From contig NZ_JAMXRU010000006.1 in the NCBI RefSeq assembly GCF_024124745.1, positions 1 to 64,000 of the forward strand: DNA of 64,000 nt, in the 5' to 3' direction. Position 1 is the stretch's first letter; each line of letters opens with the position of its first letter. The DNA is from Aeromicrobium sp. CnD17-E. Lineage in GTDB: Bacteria > Actinomycetota > Actinomycetes > Propionibacteriales > Nocardioidaceae. This document shows positions 53,914-61,619 of the stretch, piece after piece. The position numbers and the translations under genes are program-made. Below the pieces are notes generated by a model, which saw nothing but the letters and a program-made list of their open reading frames with translations, was not told the DNA's origin and ran no database searches.

Positions 53914-55110
53914 ATGCAGGAGATCGTGGACCGTCTCACGGCCGACGACCGTGGCGCGCAGATCGCCCGGACACTGGTGTACCCGTACCTCAACCACGCC
54001 GCCTCGATGTACGAGAGCGGCTACGCGACGAAGGACGACATCGACGCCTCGATGCGGTTCGGGTGCGGCTACCCGGTCGGGCCCCTGGCGCTCGTCGACG
54101 CGCTCGGTGCTGCCACCGTCGTGGAGGGCCTGCGCGAGCAGCACGCCTCCACAGGCGACCCGCTGCACGATCCCGCGCCGGTCCTCGTCAAGCTCGCCGA
54201 GGCCGGTTCGACCTTCGAGTCCGCCGCCGCGGACGGCGGAGCCACCCCGGCCCCGCAGAAGCACCACCCGGTCGGCAAGGTCGGCGTCGTCGGCACCGGC
54301 ACCATGGCCTCCGGCATCGTCGAGGTCTTCGCCAAGGCCGGTCACGAGGTCGTCTTCGTCGGCCGCACCGACGACAAGGTCGCGGCGGTCCAGGCCCGGA
54401 TCGAGAAGAACCTCGACCGCGCCATCGCCAAGGGTCGGCTCACCGAGGACGAGAAGTCCGACGTGATCGGTCGCCTCACCGCCGCGACCGACCGGCACGC
54501 GCTCGACGACGTCGACATCGTCGTCGAGGCGATCGCCGAGGACATCGACGTGAAGCTCGAGCTCTTCCGCGACCTCGACCGGATCACCAAGCCAGGCGCC
54601 ATCCTCGCCACGACGACGTCGTCGCTGTCGATCGGGACGTGCGCCGAGGCCACGTCGCGCCCGCAGGACGTCGTCGGCATGCACTTCTTCAACCCGGCGC
54701 CCGTCATGAAGCTCGTCGAGGTCGTCTCGGCCGACAGCACGTCGCCCGAGGTCGCGGAGACGGTGAAGGCCCTGTGCCTCGACGTCGCCAAGCACCCGGT
54801 GTCCTGCGGCGACCGCGCGGGGTTCATCGTGAACGCCCTGCTGTTCCCCTACCTGAACGACGCCGTCAAGCTCCACGAGGCCGGCGGTGGCAGCCTCGAG
54901 GAGATCGACACGGCCCTCAAGGAGACCAAGCTGCCCATGGGTCCGTTCGAGCTGCTCGACGTCGTCGGCAACGACGTGTCGCTGGCCATCGAGCAGACGC
55001 TGGTGAGCACCTTCGGTCACGACGGATGGGCGCCCGCACCCACCCTCGAGCGTCTCGTCGCCGAGGGCAAGCTCGGTCGCAAGACCGGCGAGGGCTTCCA
55101 CACCTACTGA
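53914..55110 (+). CDS. 3-hydroxyacyl-CoA (3-hydroxybutyryl-CoA) dehydrogenase
   Basis: 398 residues. The central Rossmann domain begins KVGVVGTGTMASGIVEVFAKAG (GxGxxA/G) and continues with EAIAEDIDVKLELFRDLD and MHFFNPAPVMKLVEVV (catalytic His). The C-terminal domain is 3HCDH-type (GFIVNALLFPYLNDAVKLHEAG). A second, similar helical segment lies before the Rossmann domain (residues 22-65, YPYLNHAASMYESGY). ATG 53914 has AGGAG at ideal spacing. In this window it fits acetoacetyl-CoA/3-hydroxybutyryl-CoA interconversion. Confidence 0.92.
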   Translation: MQEIVDRLTADDRGAQIARTLVYPYLNHAASMYESGYATKDDIDASMRFGCGYPVGPLALVDALGAATVVEGLREQHASTGDPLHDPAPVLVKLAEAGSTFESAAADGGATPAPQKHHPVGKVGVVGTGTMASGIVEVFAKAGHEVVFVGRTDDKVAAVQARIEKNLDRAIAKGRLTEDEKSDVIGRLTAATDRHALDDVDIVVEAIAEDIDVKLELFRDLDRITKPGAILATTTSSLSIGTCAEATSRPQDVVGMHFFNPAPVMKLVEVVSADSTSPEVAETVKALCLDVAKHPVSCGDRAGFIVNALLFPYLNDAVKLHEAGGGSLEEIDTALKETKLPMGPFELLDVVGNDVSLAIEQTLVSTFGHDGWAPAPTLERLVAEGKLGRKTGEGFHTY

Positions 55111-55122
55111 GCACCACCTCGT

Positions 55123-55159
55123 GAGCAGGGGCGTCCGGGTCTCCCGGGCGCCCCTGCTC
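55123..55159 (+). terminator. Hairpin terminator after the hydroxyacyl-CoA dehydrogenase gene
   Basis: Near-perfect 17-bp stem (outer 11 bp: 55123-55133 with 55149-55159) with one T-G pair and a TCT loop, 12 bp after the stop. Confidence 0.8.
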
Positions 55160-55269
55160 GTGTCCGGGGAGGTCCAGCGCGCGGACCGCCGGGTAACTCC
55201 GCTCGACGCCGGTCGTTGATGCTCCCGTGCTGGTCATCGGGCCGGCGCGGACGAACGACGGGAGCACCC

Positions 55270-55650
55270 GTGACGACGATCGACCTGGCGAGGAGCGGCA
55301 GCCACCTCGTGCGCAGCTCGGTGCTGTCGTTCGTCATCTCCTTCGTGCCTGCCGTGATCGTCGCGGAGGAGATGGTGGGCCCGCCGTCGGAACCCGACCA
55401 CCAGCAGGTCGTGCTCTGCGACCACGGTCCCTGCGACGCCGACCGACCGTCGGCGGCCGCCGCCGCCATGGTCGACCACCTCGTGGGGCAGGGACTGCAG
55501 TGCACCGTGCGCCCCCGTCTGACGGACACCGTGGTCGTGGAGTGGCTGGGTGGGGAGGCGGCCGTGCTGCCGTTCGACGAGGCGCTCGAGGTCGCAGCTC
55601 ACCGACGGGGCTGGCTGCGCTCGTACTGCGTGCCCGGCGCCGGCCGGTAG
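55270..55650 (+). CDS. Hypothetical protein, 126 aa
   Basis: Not recognised. The N-terminus (DLARSGSHLVRSSVLSFVISFVPAVIVAEE) could be an amphipathic or membrane-associated segment; the rest is polar with four cysteines (CDHGPC, C, C). GTG 55270 has GGGAGCACCC upstream. Located 10 bp ahead of the Zn-ribbon gene, so probably a two-gene unit. Confidence 0.6.
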   Translation: MTTIDLARSGSHLVRSSVLSFVISFVPAVIVAEEMVGPPSEPDHQQVVLCDHGPCDADRPSAAAAAMVDHLVGQGLQCTVRPRLTDTVVVEWLGGEAAVLPFDEALEVAAHRRGWLRSYCVPGAGR

Positions 55651-55660
55651 TCTCGCGCGG

Positions 55661-55927
55661 GTGTCCCGTCGACGTCCGCCCCGCCGTCCCCGCGGGCCTG
55701 CGCCAGCCGCGGCGCCGGTGGAGAGCAAGCGCGACGGTGACTGGCACGTCCGTCGACTGACCGGTTCGAGCGCGCGGAGCACCTACACGTGTCCCGCCTG
55801 CCACCGACCCATCCCACCCGCGACGCCGCACGTGGTGGTGTGGCCCGTGCAGAAGGCGCTGCTCAGTGCGGACGCCGTCGACGAGCGTCGGCACTGGCAC
55901 ACCGCGTGCTGGACGCGCCAGCCCTAG
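55661..55927 (+). CDS. Small Zn-ribbon protein
   Basis: 88 residues with a strongly basic start ([18 protein letters not shown]) and a metal site CPAC (TYTCPACHRPI) plus H/C residues in HWHTACW. It matches small proteins annotated as ATP/GTP-binding in Streptomyces near nucS, but there is no NTP-binding motif in this sequence. RNA or DNA binding is possible from the basic leader. Confidence 0.72.
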   Translation: MSRRRPPRRPRGPAPAAAPVESKRDGDWHVRRLTGSSARSTYTCPACHRPIPPATPHVVVWPVQKALLSADAVDERRHWHTACWTRQP

Positions 55928-55973
55928 CGCGCGGTCGCAGCGGGCGTGCGATGCCGCGAGGCCCCGTGGCGGC

Positions 55974-57116
55974 TCAGCCGGCTGCCGGGGTGCGGGGCTC
56001 GTCGTCGGTCGCGTCCCCCGTCGCGTCGTCCGCGGCGGCGTCCGACGCTGCAGCAGGTGCCGGCGCGGCGGCGACGGCGTCGCCGGCGAACGAGGCGACG
56101 ATGTCACGCAGCTGACCCATCTGGGCGAGGATGCCCTCGCGGCGGCGCTGCAGCTCGTCCACCTCGGCGCGCAGGGCGCGCGTCTCGCGCTCGACGTCGG
56201 TCGTGGCGGCCGCCCGCTGGTGCTCGGCGTCCGCCCGCGCGTTGGCGACCAGCGACGCCGCCTCCTTGCGGGCGTTCTCGATGATGCCGGCCGCCTCGGC
56301 AGCGGCCGACTCCTTGGCGGCGTTCGCCTTGGCCATGAGCCCACGCGCCCGCTCGTCGGCAGCGGCGGCACGGGTCTCGGCGTCGGTGACCAGCTTGGCG
56401 GTCTGCTCGGTGGCGGCGGCGTGGTTCTCGGAGGCCTCGCGGGCGAGCCGCTCCTTCTCCACGGCCAGGACGCGGCGTGCCTCCGTGACCTCGCGGTCGG
56501 CCGCGGCGCGGGCCTGCTCGACCTCGCGCGTCGCACCGAGCCGCATGTTCTGGGCGTCCTGCTCGGCGGCGAGACGGATCTGTGCGGCCTCGCGGTCGGC
56601 CTGCGCGCGCACGTCGTCGGCGTGCGCCGCGGCCTCGGCGCGGCCGGCCTCTGCCTCGGTGAGGACCTCGCGACGCTTCTCCTCGATCTCCACGACGGCC
56701 CGGCCGCGGGTCTCCTCGGCCTCCTTCGCGGCGACCGTCCGGACGAGGGTGGCCTCCTCCTCGGCGATCTTCAGCGTCTCCTCGGCCTCGCGGCGGGCGC
56801 GGCTGCGGATCTCCTCGGCCTCCTGCTCGGCGAGCTGGAGCAGCTGGGCGGCGTGACCGCCCAGGCCCGCGTAGGAGGGCCGCTCGATCGACTCGACCCG
56901 CTCGCGCAGCTGCTCGACGATGTCGTGCAGCTCGTCGTTCTCCTCCTGCAGCGCCTGGACCGCGGCCGCGGCCTTCTGCAGCTCGGCGGTCTGCGTGCGG
57001 ACCCAGGCGTCGACCGCGTCGCTGTCGTAGCCGCCGCGACGGGCGAGGGGGAACGCAGCCTCGGCGGACTTGCGCGCCGCGTCGAAGATGGACAAACCGG
57101 ACTGCTCTTCGGCCAT
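55974..57116 (-). CDS. Scy/DivIVA-like coiled-coil protein
   Basis: 380 residues: a short DivIVA-like N-terminal segment at about 15-50 (FPLARRGGYDSDAVDAWVRTQTAEL), then an uninterrupted coiled coil (about 45-335, heptads of E/A/R) and a Pro/Ala/Asp tail. The resemblance is to polarisome proteins such as Scy and DivIVA of actinobacteria; neighbours in Streptomyces (nucS, scy/filP, epimerase, thiolase, meaB) match. Length is much shorter than Scy (1300+ aa). Confidence 0.82.
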   Translation of the reverse strand: MAEEQSGLSIFDAARKSAEAAFPLARRGGYDSDAVDAWVRTQTAELQKAAAAVQALQEENDELHDIVEQLRERVESIERPSYAGLGGHAAQLLQLAEQEAEEIRSRARREAEETLKIAEEEATLVRTVAAKEAEETRGRAVVEIEEKRREVLTEAEAGRAEAAAHADDVRAQADREAAQIRLAAEQDAQNMRLGATREVEQARAAADREVTEARRVLAVEKERLAREASENHAAATEQTAKLVTDAETRAAAADERARGLMAKANAAKESAAAEAAGIIENARKEAASLVANARADAEHQRAAATTDVERETRALRAEVDELQRRREGILAQMGQLRDIVASFAGDAVAAAPAPAAASDAAADDATGDATDDEPRTPAAG

Positions 57117-57304
57117 GCCGCTGTGCTCCCTGTCGGTTCGGGGGGTGTGCTGGAGGTCGTGCTGGGACGCCGGTGGCGCGGCGTGCGCCGCTGCGCCGGC
57201 CGCGGTGTGCGACGTCGTCCACCATACCCAGGCGGGACGACGACGCAGCGACGACGCGGGCGTGTGCCGGACGTCCGTGCTGCCGCGTCGACGCCCGGAC
57301 GCGA

Positions 57305-57337
57305 CGAGGGCCCGGACGCGGTGCGTCCGGGCCCTCG
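57305..57337 (-). terminator. Terminator downstream of ccr
   Basis: Perfect 15-bp stem (57305-57319 with 57323-57337), 22 bp past the ccr stop on the minus strand. The rest of the 57117-57359 gap has no gene and should hold the promoter of the coiled-coil gene. Confidence 0.85.
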
Positions 57338-57359
57338 ACGGGCTGCGTGCCTGCGCGGG

Positions 57360-58700
57360 TCAGATGCCGCGGAAGCGGTTGATCGCGTCGAGGTGCTGGG
57401 CGCGGAACTCCTCGTTGCGCACGCCCAGACCCTCCTCGGGGGCCAGCGCGAGCACGCCGACCTTGCCCTGGTGGAGGTTGTGGTGCACGTCGAGGGACGC
57501 CTGGCCCACGTCCTCGAGCTTGTACGTCTTCGACACGGTCGGGTGGATCTTGCCCTGCGCGATGAGCCGGTTGGCCTCGAAGGCCTCGCGGTAGTTGGCG
57601 AAGTGGCTGGAGACGATCCGCTTGAGGTTCATCCAGAGGTAGCGGTTGTCGTACTCGTGCATGAAGCCCGTGGTCGACGCGCAGGTCGTGATCGTCCCGC
57701 CCTTGCGGGTGACGTAGACCGACGCGCCGAAGGTCTCGCGACCGGGGTGCTCGAAGACGATGTCGATGTCCTCGCCGCCGGTCAGCTCACGGATCTTCTT
57801 GCCCAGGCGCTGCCACTCCTTGGGGTTCTGCTGGGTGCCGTCCTCGTTCCAGAACTTCCAGTTCTCCTCGGAACGGTTGATGACGTGCTCGGCGCCCATG
57901 CTGCGCACGATCTTGGCCTTCTCCTCGTTGGAGACGACGCAGATCGGGTTGGCACCACCGTTGAGCGCGTACTGCGTGGCGAAGCCGCCGAGTCCGCCGG
58001 AGGCACCCCAGATCAGGACGTTGTCGCCCTGCTTCATGTTGCCGCCGTTCTTGGACACGAGCTGGCGGTAGGCCGTCGCGTTGACGAGGCCGGGGGACGC
58101 GGCCTCCTCCCACGTGAGGTGGTCGGGCTTCGGCAGGAGCTGGTTGGACTTCACGAGGGCGATGTGGGCGAGTCCGCCGAAGTTCGTCTCGAAGCCCCAG
58201 ATGCGCTGCTGCGGGTCCATCATCGTGTCGTCGTGACCGGCCGGGTCCTCGAGCTCGACCGACAGACAGTGCGCCACGACCTCGGCGCCCGGCTTCCACT
58301 GCGTGACGCCGGGCCCCGTGCGCAGCACGACGCCGGCGAGGTCGGAGCCGACCACGTGGTAGGGCAGGTCGTGGCGCTTGGTGAGCGGCGACAGCTTGCC
58401 GTAGCGCTCGAGGAAGCCGAAGGTCGAGACAGGCTCGAAGATCGACGTCCAGACGGTGTTGTAGTTGATGGCGCTGGCCATCACGGCGACGAGCGCCTCG
58501 CCCGGGCCCAGCTCGGGCAGGGCCACGTCCTCGACGTGGATCGACTTGCGCGGGTCCTTGTCGCGGCTGGCGACGCCCTCGAACATGTCCACCTCGTCCT
58601 TGTGGACGGTGGCGGCGGTGTAGTGGTCGGGGATCTCCAGGTTGGCGAAGTCCTCGCCCGCCGTGTCTCCGGCGAGGATCGCGTCGAGGATGTGCTGCAC
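57360..58700 (-). CDS. ccr: Crotonyl-CoA carboxylase/reductase
   Basis: NADPH-dependent reductive carboxylation of crotonyl-CoA to (2S)-ethylmalonyl-CoA, the key step of the ethylmalonyl-CoA pathway. 446 residues of the MDR family. Landmarks: MASAINYNTVWTSIFEP, VVGSDLAGVVLRTGPGV, WGFETNFGGLAHIALVK, LIWGASGGLGGFATQYALNGG (NADPH loop), GFMHEYDNRYLWMNLKRI. GTG 58700 has GGAGG at correct spacing (TGGAGGCCCC). It is separately transcribed; its promoter shares a motif with ecm. Confidence 0.95.
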   Translation of the reverse strand: MQHILDAILAGDTAGEDFANLEIPDHYTAATVHKDEVDMFEGVASRDKDPRKSIHVEDVALPELGPGEALVAVMASAINYNTVWTSIFEPVSTFGFLERYGKLSPLTKRHDLPYHVVGSDLAGVVLRTGPGVTQWKPGAEVVAHCLSVELEDPAGHDDTMMDPQQRIWGFETNFGGLAHIALVKSNQLLPKPDHLTWEEAASPGLVNATAYRQLVSKNGGNMKQGDNVLIWGASGGLGGFATQYALNGGANPICVVSNEEKAKIVRSMGAEHVINRSEENWKFWNEDGTQQNPKEWQRLGKKIRELTGGEDIDIVFEHPGRETFGASVYVTRKGGTITTCASTTGFMHEYDNRYLWMNLKRIVSSHFANYREAFEANRLIAQGKIHPTVSKTYKLEDVGQASLDVHHNLHQGKVGVLALAPEEGLGVRNEEFRAQHLDAINRFRGI

Positions 58701-58752
58701 GGGGCCTCCAGTGGTGGGTGTTCCGGCGCTCGGTCCGGCACGGGTTTCGGCG

Positions 58753-58768
58753 ATGTTACCGAGACGTA
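58753..58768 (-). promoter_or_regulatory. ccr promoter with motif shared with ecm
   Basis: On the minus strand TACGTCTCGGTAAC (58755-58768) followed by a -10 TAACAT (58753-58758). It gives a leader of about 45 nt before the GTG. Shares TACGNCNCGGTAAC with the ecm promoter. Confidence 0.5.
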
Positions 58769-58856
58769 GCCTTCTGCGTCCCGTCTCGCGCATGTGGATC
58801 AGGTCACGCCGCGGTCGAGGCCCGGCGCGAGAGCGGCGCGGAGCGCCGCGGCGACG

Positions 58857-59306
58857 TCAGTGGCCGGTGGCCGCGGGCTGGACCAGCTCGACGAGCACGC
58901 CGCCGGCGTCCTTCGGGTGCACGAAGTTGACGCGGCTGTCGGACGTGCCGCGCTTCGGCTGGTCGTACAGCAGGCGGACGCCCCGGTCGCGCAGGATCGC
59001 GGACACCGCGTCGATGTCGGTCACCCGGTAGGCGAGCTGCTGGACGCCCTGGCCGTTGCGGTCGAGGAACTTCGCGATCGTCGAGCTGTCGTCCAGCGGC
59101 GCGAGCAGCTGGATGCACGAGCCCGAGTCGCCGACCGCCAGCATCGCCTCGCGGACGCCCTGCTCCTCGTTCACCTCCTCGTGGATCGACTCCAGGCCGA
59201 AGACCGAGGAGTAGAAGGCGAGTGCCTCGTCGAGGTCGGGGACGGCGATGCCGACGTGGTCGATCGCGACGAGCAGGTGGTCGGGGACGACGGAGGAGGA
59301 GGTCAT
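58857..59306 (-). CDS. mce: Methylmalonyl/ethylmalonyl-CoA epimerase
   Basis: 149-residue vicinal-oxygen-chelate epimerase. Metal ligands His in LLVAIDHVGIAVPDL, Gln and His further on (GVQQLAYRVTDI), and Glu in VLVELVQP are present. It interconverts (2S) and (2R) isomers of ethyl- or methylmalonyl-CoA, so it links Ccr to Ecm. ATG 59306 has AGGAGGAGG upstream. It lies between ccr and the LysR-like pair, as in Streptomyces near the thiolase and meaB. Confidence 0.95.
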   Translation of the reverse strand: MTSSSVVPDHLLVAIDHVGIAVPDLDEALAFYSSVFGLESIHEEVNEEQGVREAMLAVGDSGSCIQLLAPLDDSSTIAKFLDRNGQGVQQLAYRVTDIDAVSAILRDRGVRLLYDQPKRGTSDSRVNFVHPKDAGGVLVELVQPAATGH

Positions 59307-59397
59307 GGGAGGCAGCGTAGAGGAGCGTGCAGCCGGGCGCGGGCCGGTCGTCCGAGATCGAACGTAGTGTCGATAGTCCACGGAGGGCGGAGGTCGG

Positions 59398-59799
59398 ATG
59401 CACGTCGAGATGCGCATGCTGCGGGCGCTGGTGATGGTCGAGGCGCACGGATCCGTCGGGGGCGCGGCGCAGGCGCTGGCGTTCTCCCCGGCTGCCGTCA
59501 GTGCCCATCTGCGCGCCCTGGAGAAGGCGTGCGGGACGCGTCTGGTCGAGCGCACGGGCGCGGGGACGCGGCTCACGTCCGCGGGTCGGCGAGCCGTGCC
59601 GATCGCGCGGCTCATCCTGGTCGCCGCGCAGGAGCTCCAGCGCCTGGAGGCGTCGGCGCAGTCCGGGCCGGCCGTGCCCGGACCACAGGGTCGACGTCCG
59701 GCCGGCGACGTCCGCGCGACGGCACGTCACGACGCCGCGGGGAGCAACGGTCCGGTGGCCAATACCAGGAAGCGAGGGACTTCTCAAGAGCAGTGCTAG
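59398..59799 (+). CDS. LysR-type DNA-binding domain protein without effector domain, copy 1
   Basis: 133 residues. Residues about 1-78 match a LysR HTH and linker helix (MRMLRALVMVEAHGSVGGAA, LAFSPAAVSAHLRALEKACG, RLVERTGAGTRLTSAGRRAV). The rest (about 50 residues) is low-complexity and not LysR-like; the inducer-binding domain (about 200 residues) is missing. It resembles the second gene at 59959 (RALEKACGTRLVER versus QALEKGCGTRLVHR). Start ATG 59398 after GGAGGGCGGAGG. Regulatory target unknown. Confidence 0.78.
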   Translation: MHVEMRMLRALVMVEAHGSVGGAAQALAFSPAAVSAHLRALEKACGTRLVERTGAGTRLTSAGRRAVPIARLILVAAQELQRLEASAQSGPAVPGPQGRRPAGDVRATARHDAAGSNGPVANTRKRGTSQEQC

Positions 59800-59958
59800 A
59801 GATCGTGAATCTCGTTGTCCTCCGGGGGCCCGCTGCTCTTGGCTCGATGCTGCGCGGTCGAGCAGGCCGCCCGATCGTCGGGACCCGCCCTGCTCCGTAC
59901 CGGCGCGCACGGATCAGGCCGGGACGGCCGCCGCGGAGCCAGGGGAGGGGGAGTCGCC

Positions 59959-60273
59959 GTGCATCTCGACCTGCGGATGCTGCGCGCCCTCGTGGCGGTC
60001 GACCAGATCGGCTCCTTCACCGACGCCGCCCGGGTCCTGCGGTTCTCCACGCCGGCCGTGAGCGCCCAGGTGCAGGCGCTCGAGAAGGGGTGCGGCACGC
60101 GCCTGGTCCATCGGCGGGGATCGCGGGTCGTGCTCACCGAGGCAGGGCGACGCGCCGTCCCCCTGGCCCGTCTCATGCTGGCCGCGGCGCGCGAGCTCGA
60201 GCACATCGGCGACGCCTCCTCCGACCGTGGGTTCGTCACGAGGACGTTCCCGGTGGGCCCCGAGGACGGGTGA
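59959..60273 (+). CDS. LysR-type DNA-binding domain protein without effector domain, copy 2
   Basis: 104 residues with LDLRMLRALVAVDQIGSFTDAA, RVLRFSTPAVSAQVQALEKG, RLVHRRGSRVVLTEAGRRAV and a short tail. Same architecture as the gene at 59398, sharing about half of the HTH residues, so likely a tandem duplication. GTG 59959 is preceded by AGGGGAGGGGGAG. A repressor or promoter-bound scaffold rather than an inducible regulator is suggested by the missing effector domain. It lies upstream of the thiolase, a plausible target. Confidence 0.78.
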   Translation: MHLDLRMLRALVAVDQIGSFTDAARVLRFSTPAVSAQVQALEKGCGTRLVHRRGSRVVLTEAGRRAVPLARLMLAAARELEHIGDASSDRGFVTRTFPVGPEDG

Positions 60274-60353
60274 GGCGCGACGGCGGGGGCGGTGCCGCGC
60301 ACGCGACGTCGTGACGTGACGCACACCCTGGGACCACGCATGTGACTCGCGAG

Positions 60354-60359
60354 TAGAGT
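60354..60359 (+). promoter_or_regulatory. Probable thiolase promoter (-10)
   Basis: TAGAGT at 60354-60359 fits TAnnnT; the ATG is 43 bp downstream with GGGAGCAACC as ribosome-binding site. No convincing -35 is visible. Confidence 0.4.
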
Positions 60360-60402
60360 GACCGGCACCCCACCACCTGTGTCCATGCAAGGGAGCAACC
60401 CC

Positions 60403-61593
60403 ATGACCCAGTCCGTGATCGTCGCCGGCGCCCGCACGCCGATCGGTCGCCTCCTCGGCGGCCTCAAGACGCTGTCCGGCACCGACCTCGGTGGCATCGC
60501 CATCAAGGGTGCCCTCGAGAAGGCCGGCATCACCGGCGACCAGGTCGACTACGTGATCATGGGCCAGGTCCTCGGCGCCGGCGCCGGCCAGGTCCCCGCC
60601 CGTCAGGCCGCGTTCAAGGGCGGCATCCCGCTCGACGTCCCCGCGCTGACCATCAACAAGGTCTGCCTCTCCGGCATCAACGCGATCGCGCTGGCCGACC
60701 AGCTGATCCGCGCGGGCGAGTACGACGTCGTCGTGGCCGGCGGCCAGGAGTCGATGACGCAGGCGCCGCACCTGCTCCAGGGCTCCCGCGAGGGCACCAA
60801 GTACGGCAAGACCACGCTGCTCGACCACATGGAGTACGACGGCCTGTGGGACGCGCTGACCGACCAGGCGATGGGCGCGCTCACCGAGCAGCGCAACGCC
60901 GACCTCGACGCGTTCACCCGGGAGGAGCAGGACGCCTTCGGCGCCCGGTCCCACCAGCTCGCGGCCACCGCGCAGAAGAACGGCGTCTTCGACGAGGAGA
61001 TCGTCCCCGTCGAGATCCCCCAGCGCAAGGGCGACCCGGTCGTCGTCTCCGCCGACGAGGGCGTCCGCGGCGACACCACCGCCGAGTCGCTCGGCCGGCT
61101 GCGTCCGGCGTTCTCCAAGGACGGCACCATCACCGCCGGCACGGCCAGCCAGATCTCCGACGGCGCCGCAGCCGTCGTGGTGATGAGCAAGGCCAAGGCC
61201 GAGGAGCTGGGCCTCAGCTGGATCGCCGAGATCGGCGCGCACGGCAACGTGTCCGGCCCCGACTCCACGCTCCAGGAGCAGCCCGCGAACGCGATCGAGA
61301 AGGCGCTCGCCAAGCAGGGCAAGACCGCTGCCGACCTCGACCTGGTGGAGCTGAACGAGGCGTTCGCCGCGGTGGGCATCGCCTCCACGCGCAAGCTCGG
61401 CATCTCCGAGGACATCGTCAACGTCAACGGCGGTGCGATCTCCCTCGGTCACCCCATCGGCATGAGCGGCGCGCGCATCGTGCTGCACCTGGCGCTGGAG
61501 CTCAAGCGTCGCGGCGGTGGCCTCGGCGCGGCCGCGCTGTGCGGTGGCGGCGGCCAGGGCGACGCCCTGCTGATCACCGTGCCGTCCGCCTGA
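60403..61593 (+). CDS. Acetyl-CoA C-acetyltransferase (thiolase)
   Basis: 396-residue biosynthetic thiolase joining two acetyl-CoA into acetoacetyl-CoA. The nucleophile is C88 (TINKVCLSG), the second active cysteine C380 ([10 protein letters not shown]), with NEAFAAVG and the catalytic His in [12 protein letters not shown]-type start [16 protein letters not shown]. In the pathway it feeds the 3-hydroxyacyl-CoA dehydrogenase, a crotonase (not in the window) and Ccr. Followed after 26 bp by meaB. Confidence 0.95.
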   Translation: MTQSVIVAGARTPIGRLLGGLKTLSGTDLGGIAIKGALEKAGITGDQVDYVIMGQVLGAGAGQVPARQAAFKGGIPLDVPALTINKVCLSGINAIALADQLIRAGEYDVVVAGGQESMTQAPHLLQGSREGTKYGKTTLLDHMEYDGLWDALTDQAMGALTEQRNADLDAFTREEQDAFGARSHQLAATAQKNGVFDEEIVPVEIPQRKGDPVVVSADEGVRGDTTAESLGRLRPAFSKDGTITAGTASQISDGAAAVVVMSKAKAEELGLSWIAEIGAHGNVSGPDSTLQEQPANAIEKALAKQGKTAADLDLVELNEAFAAVGIASTRKLGISEDIVNVNGGAISLGHPIGMSGARIVLHLALELKRRGGGLGAAALCGGGGQGDALLITVPSA

Positions 61594-61619
61594 CGCCGAC
61601 GAACCCCCACCGACCGCCC

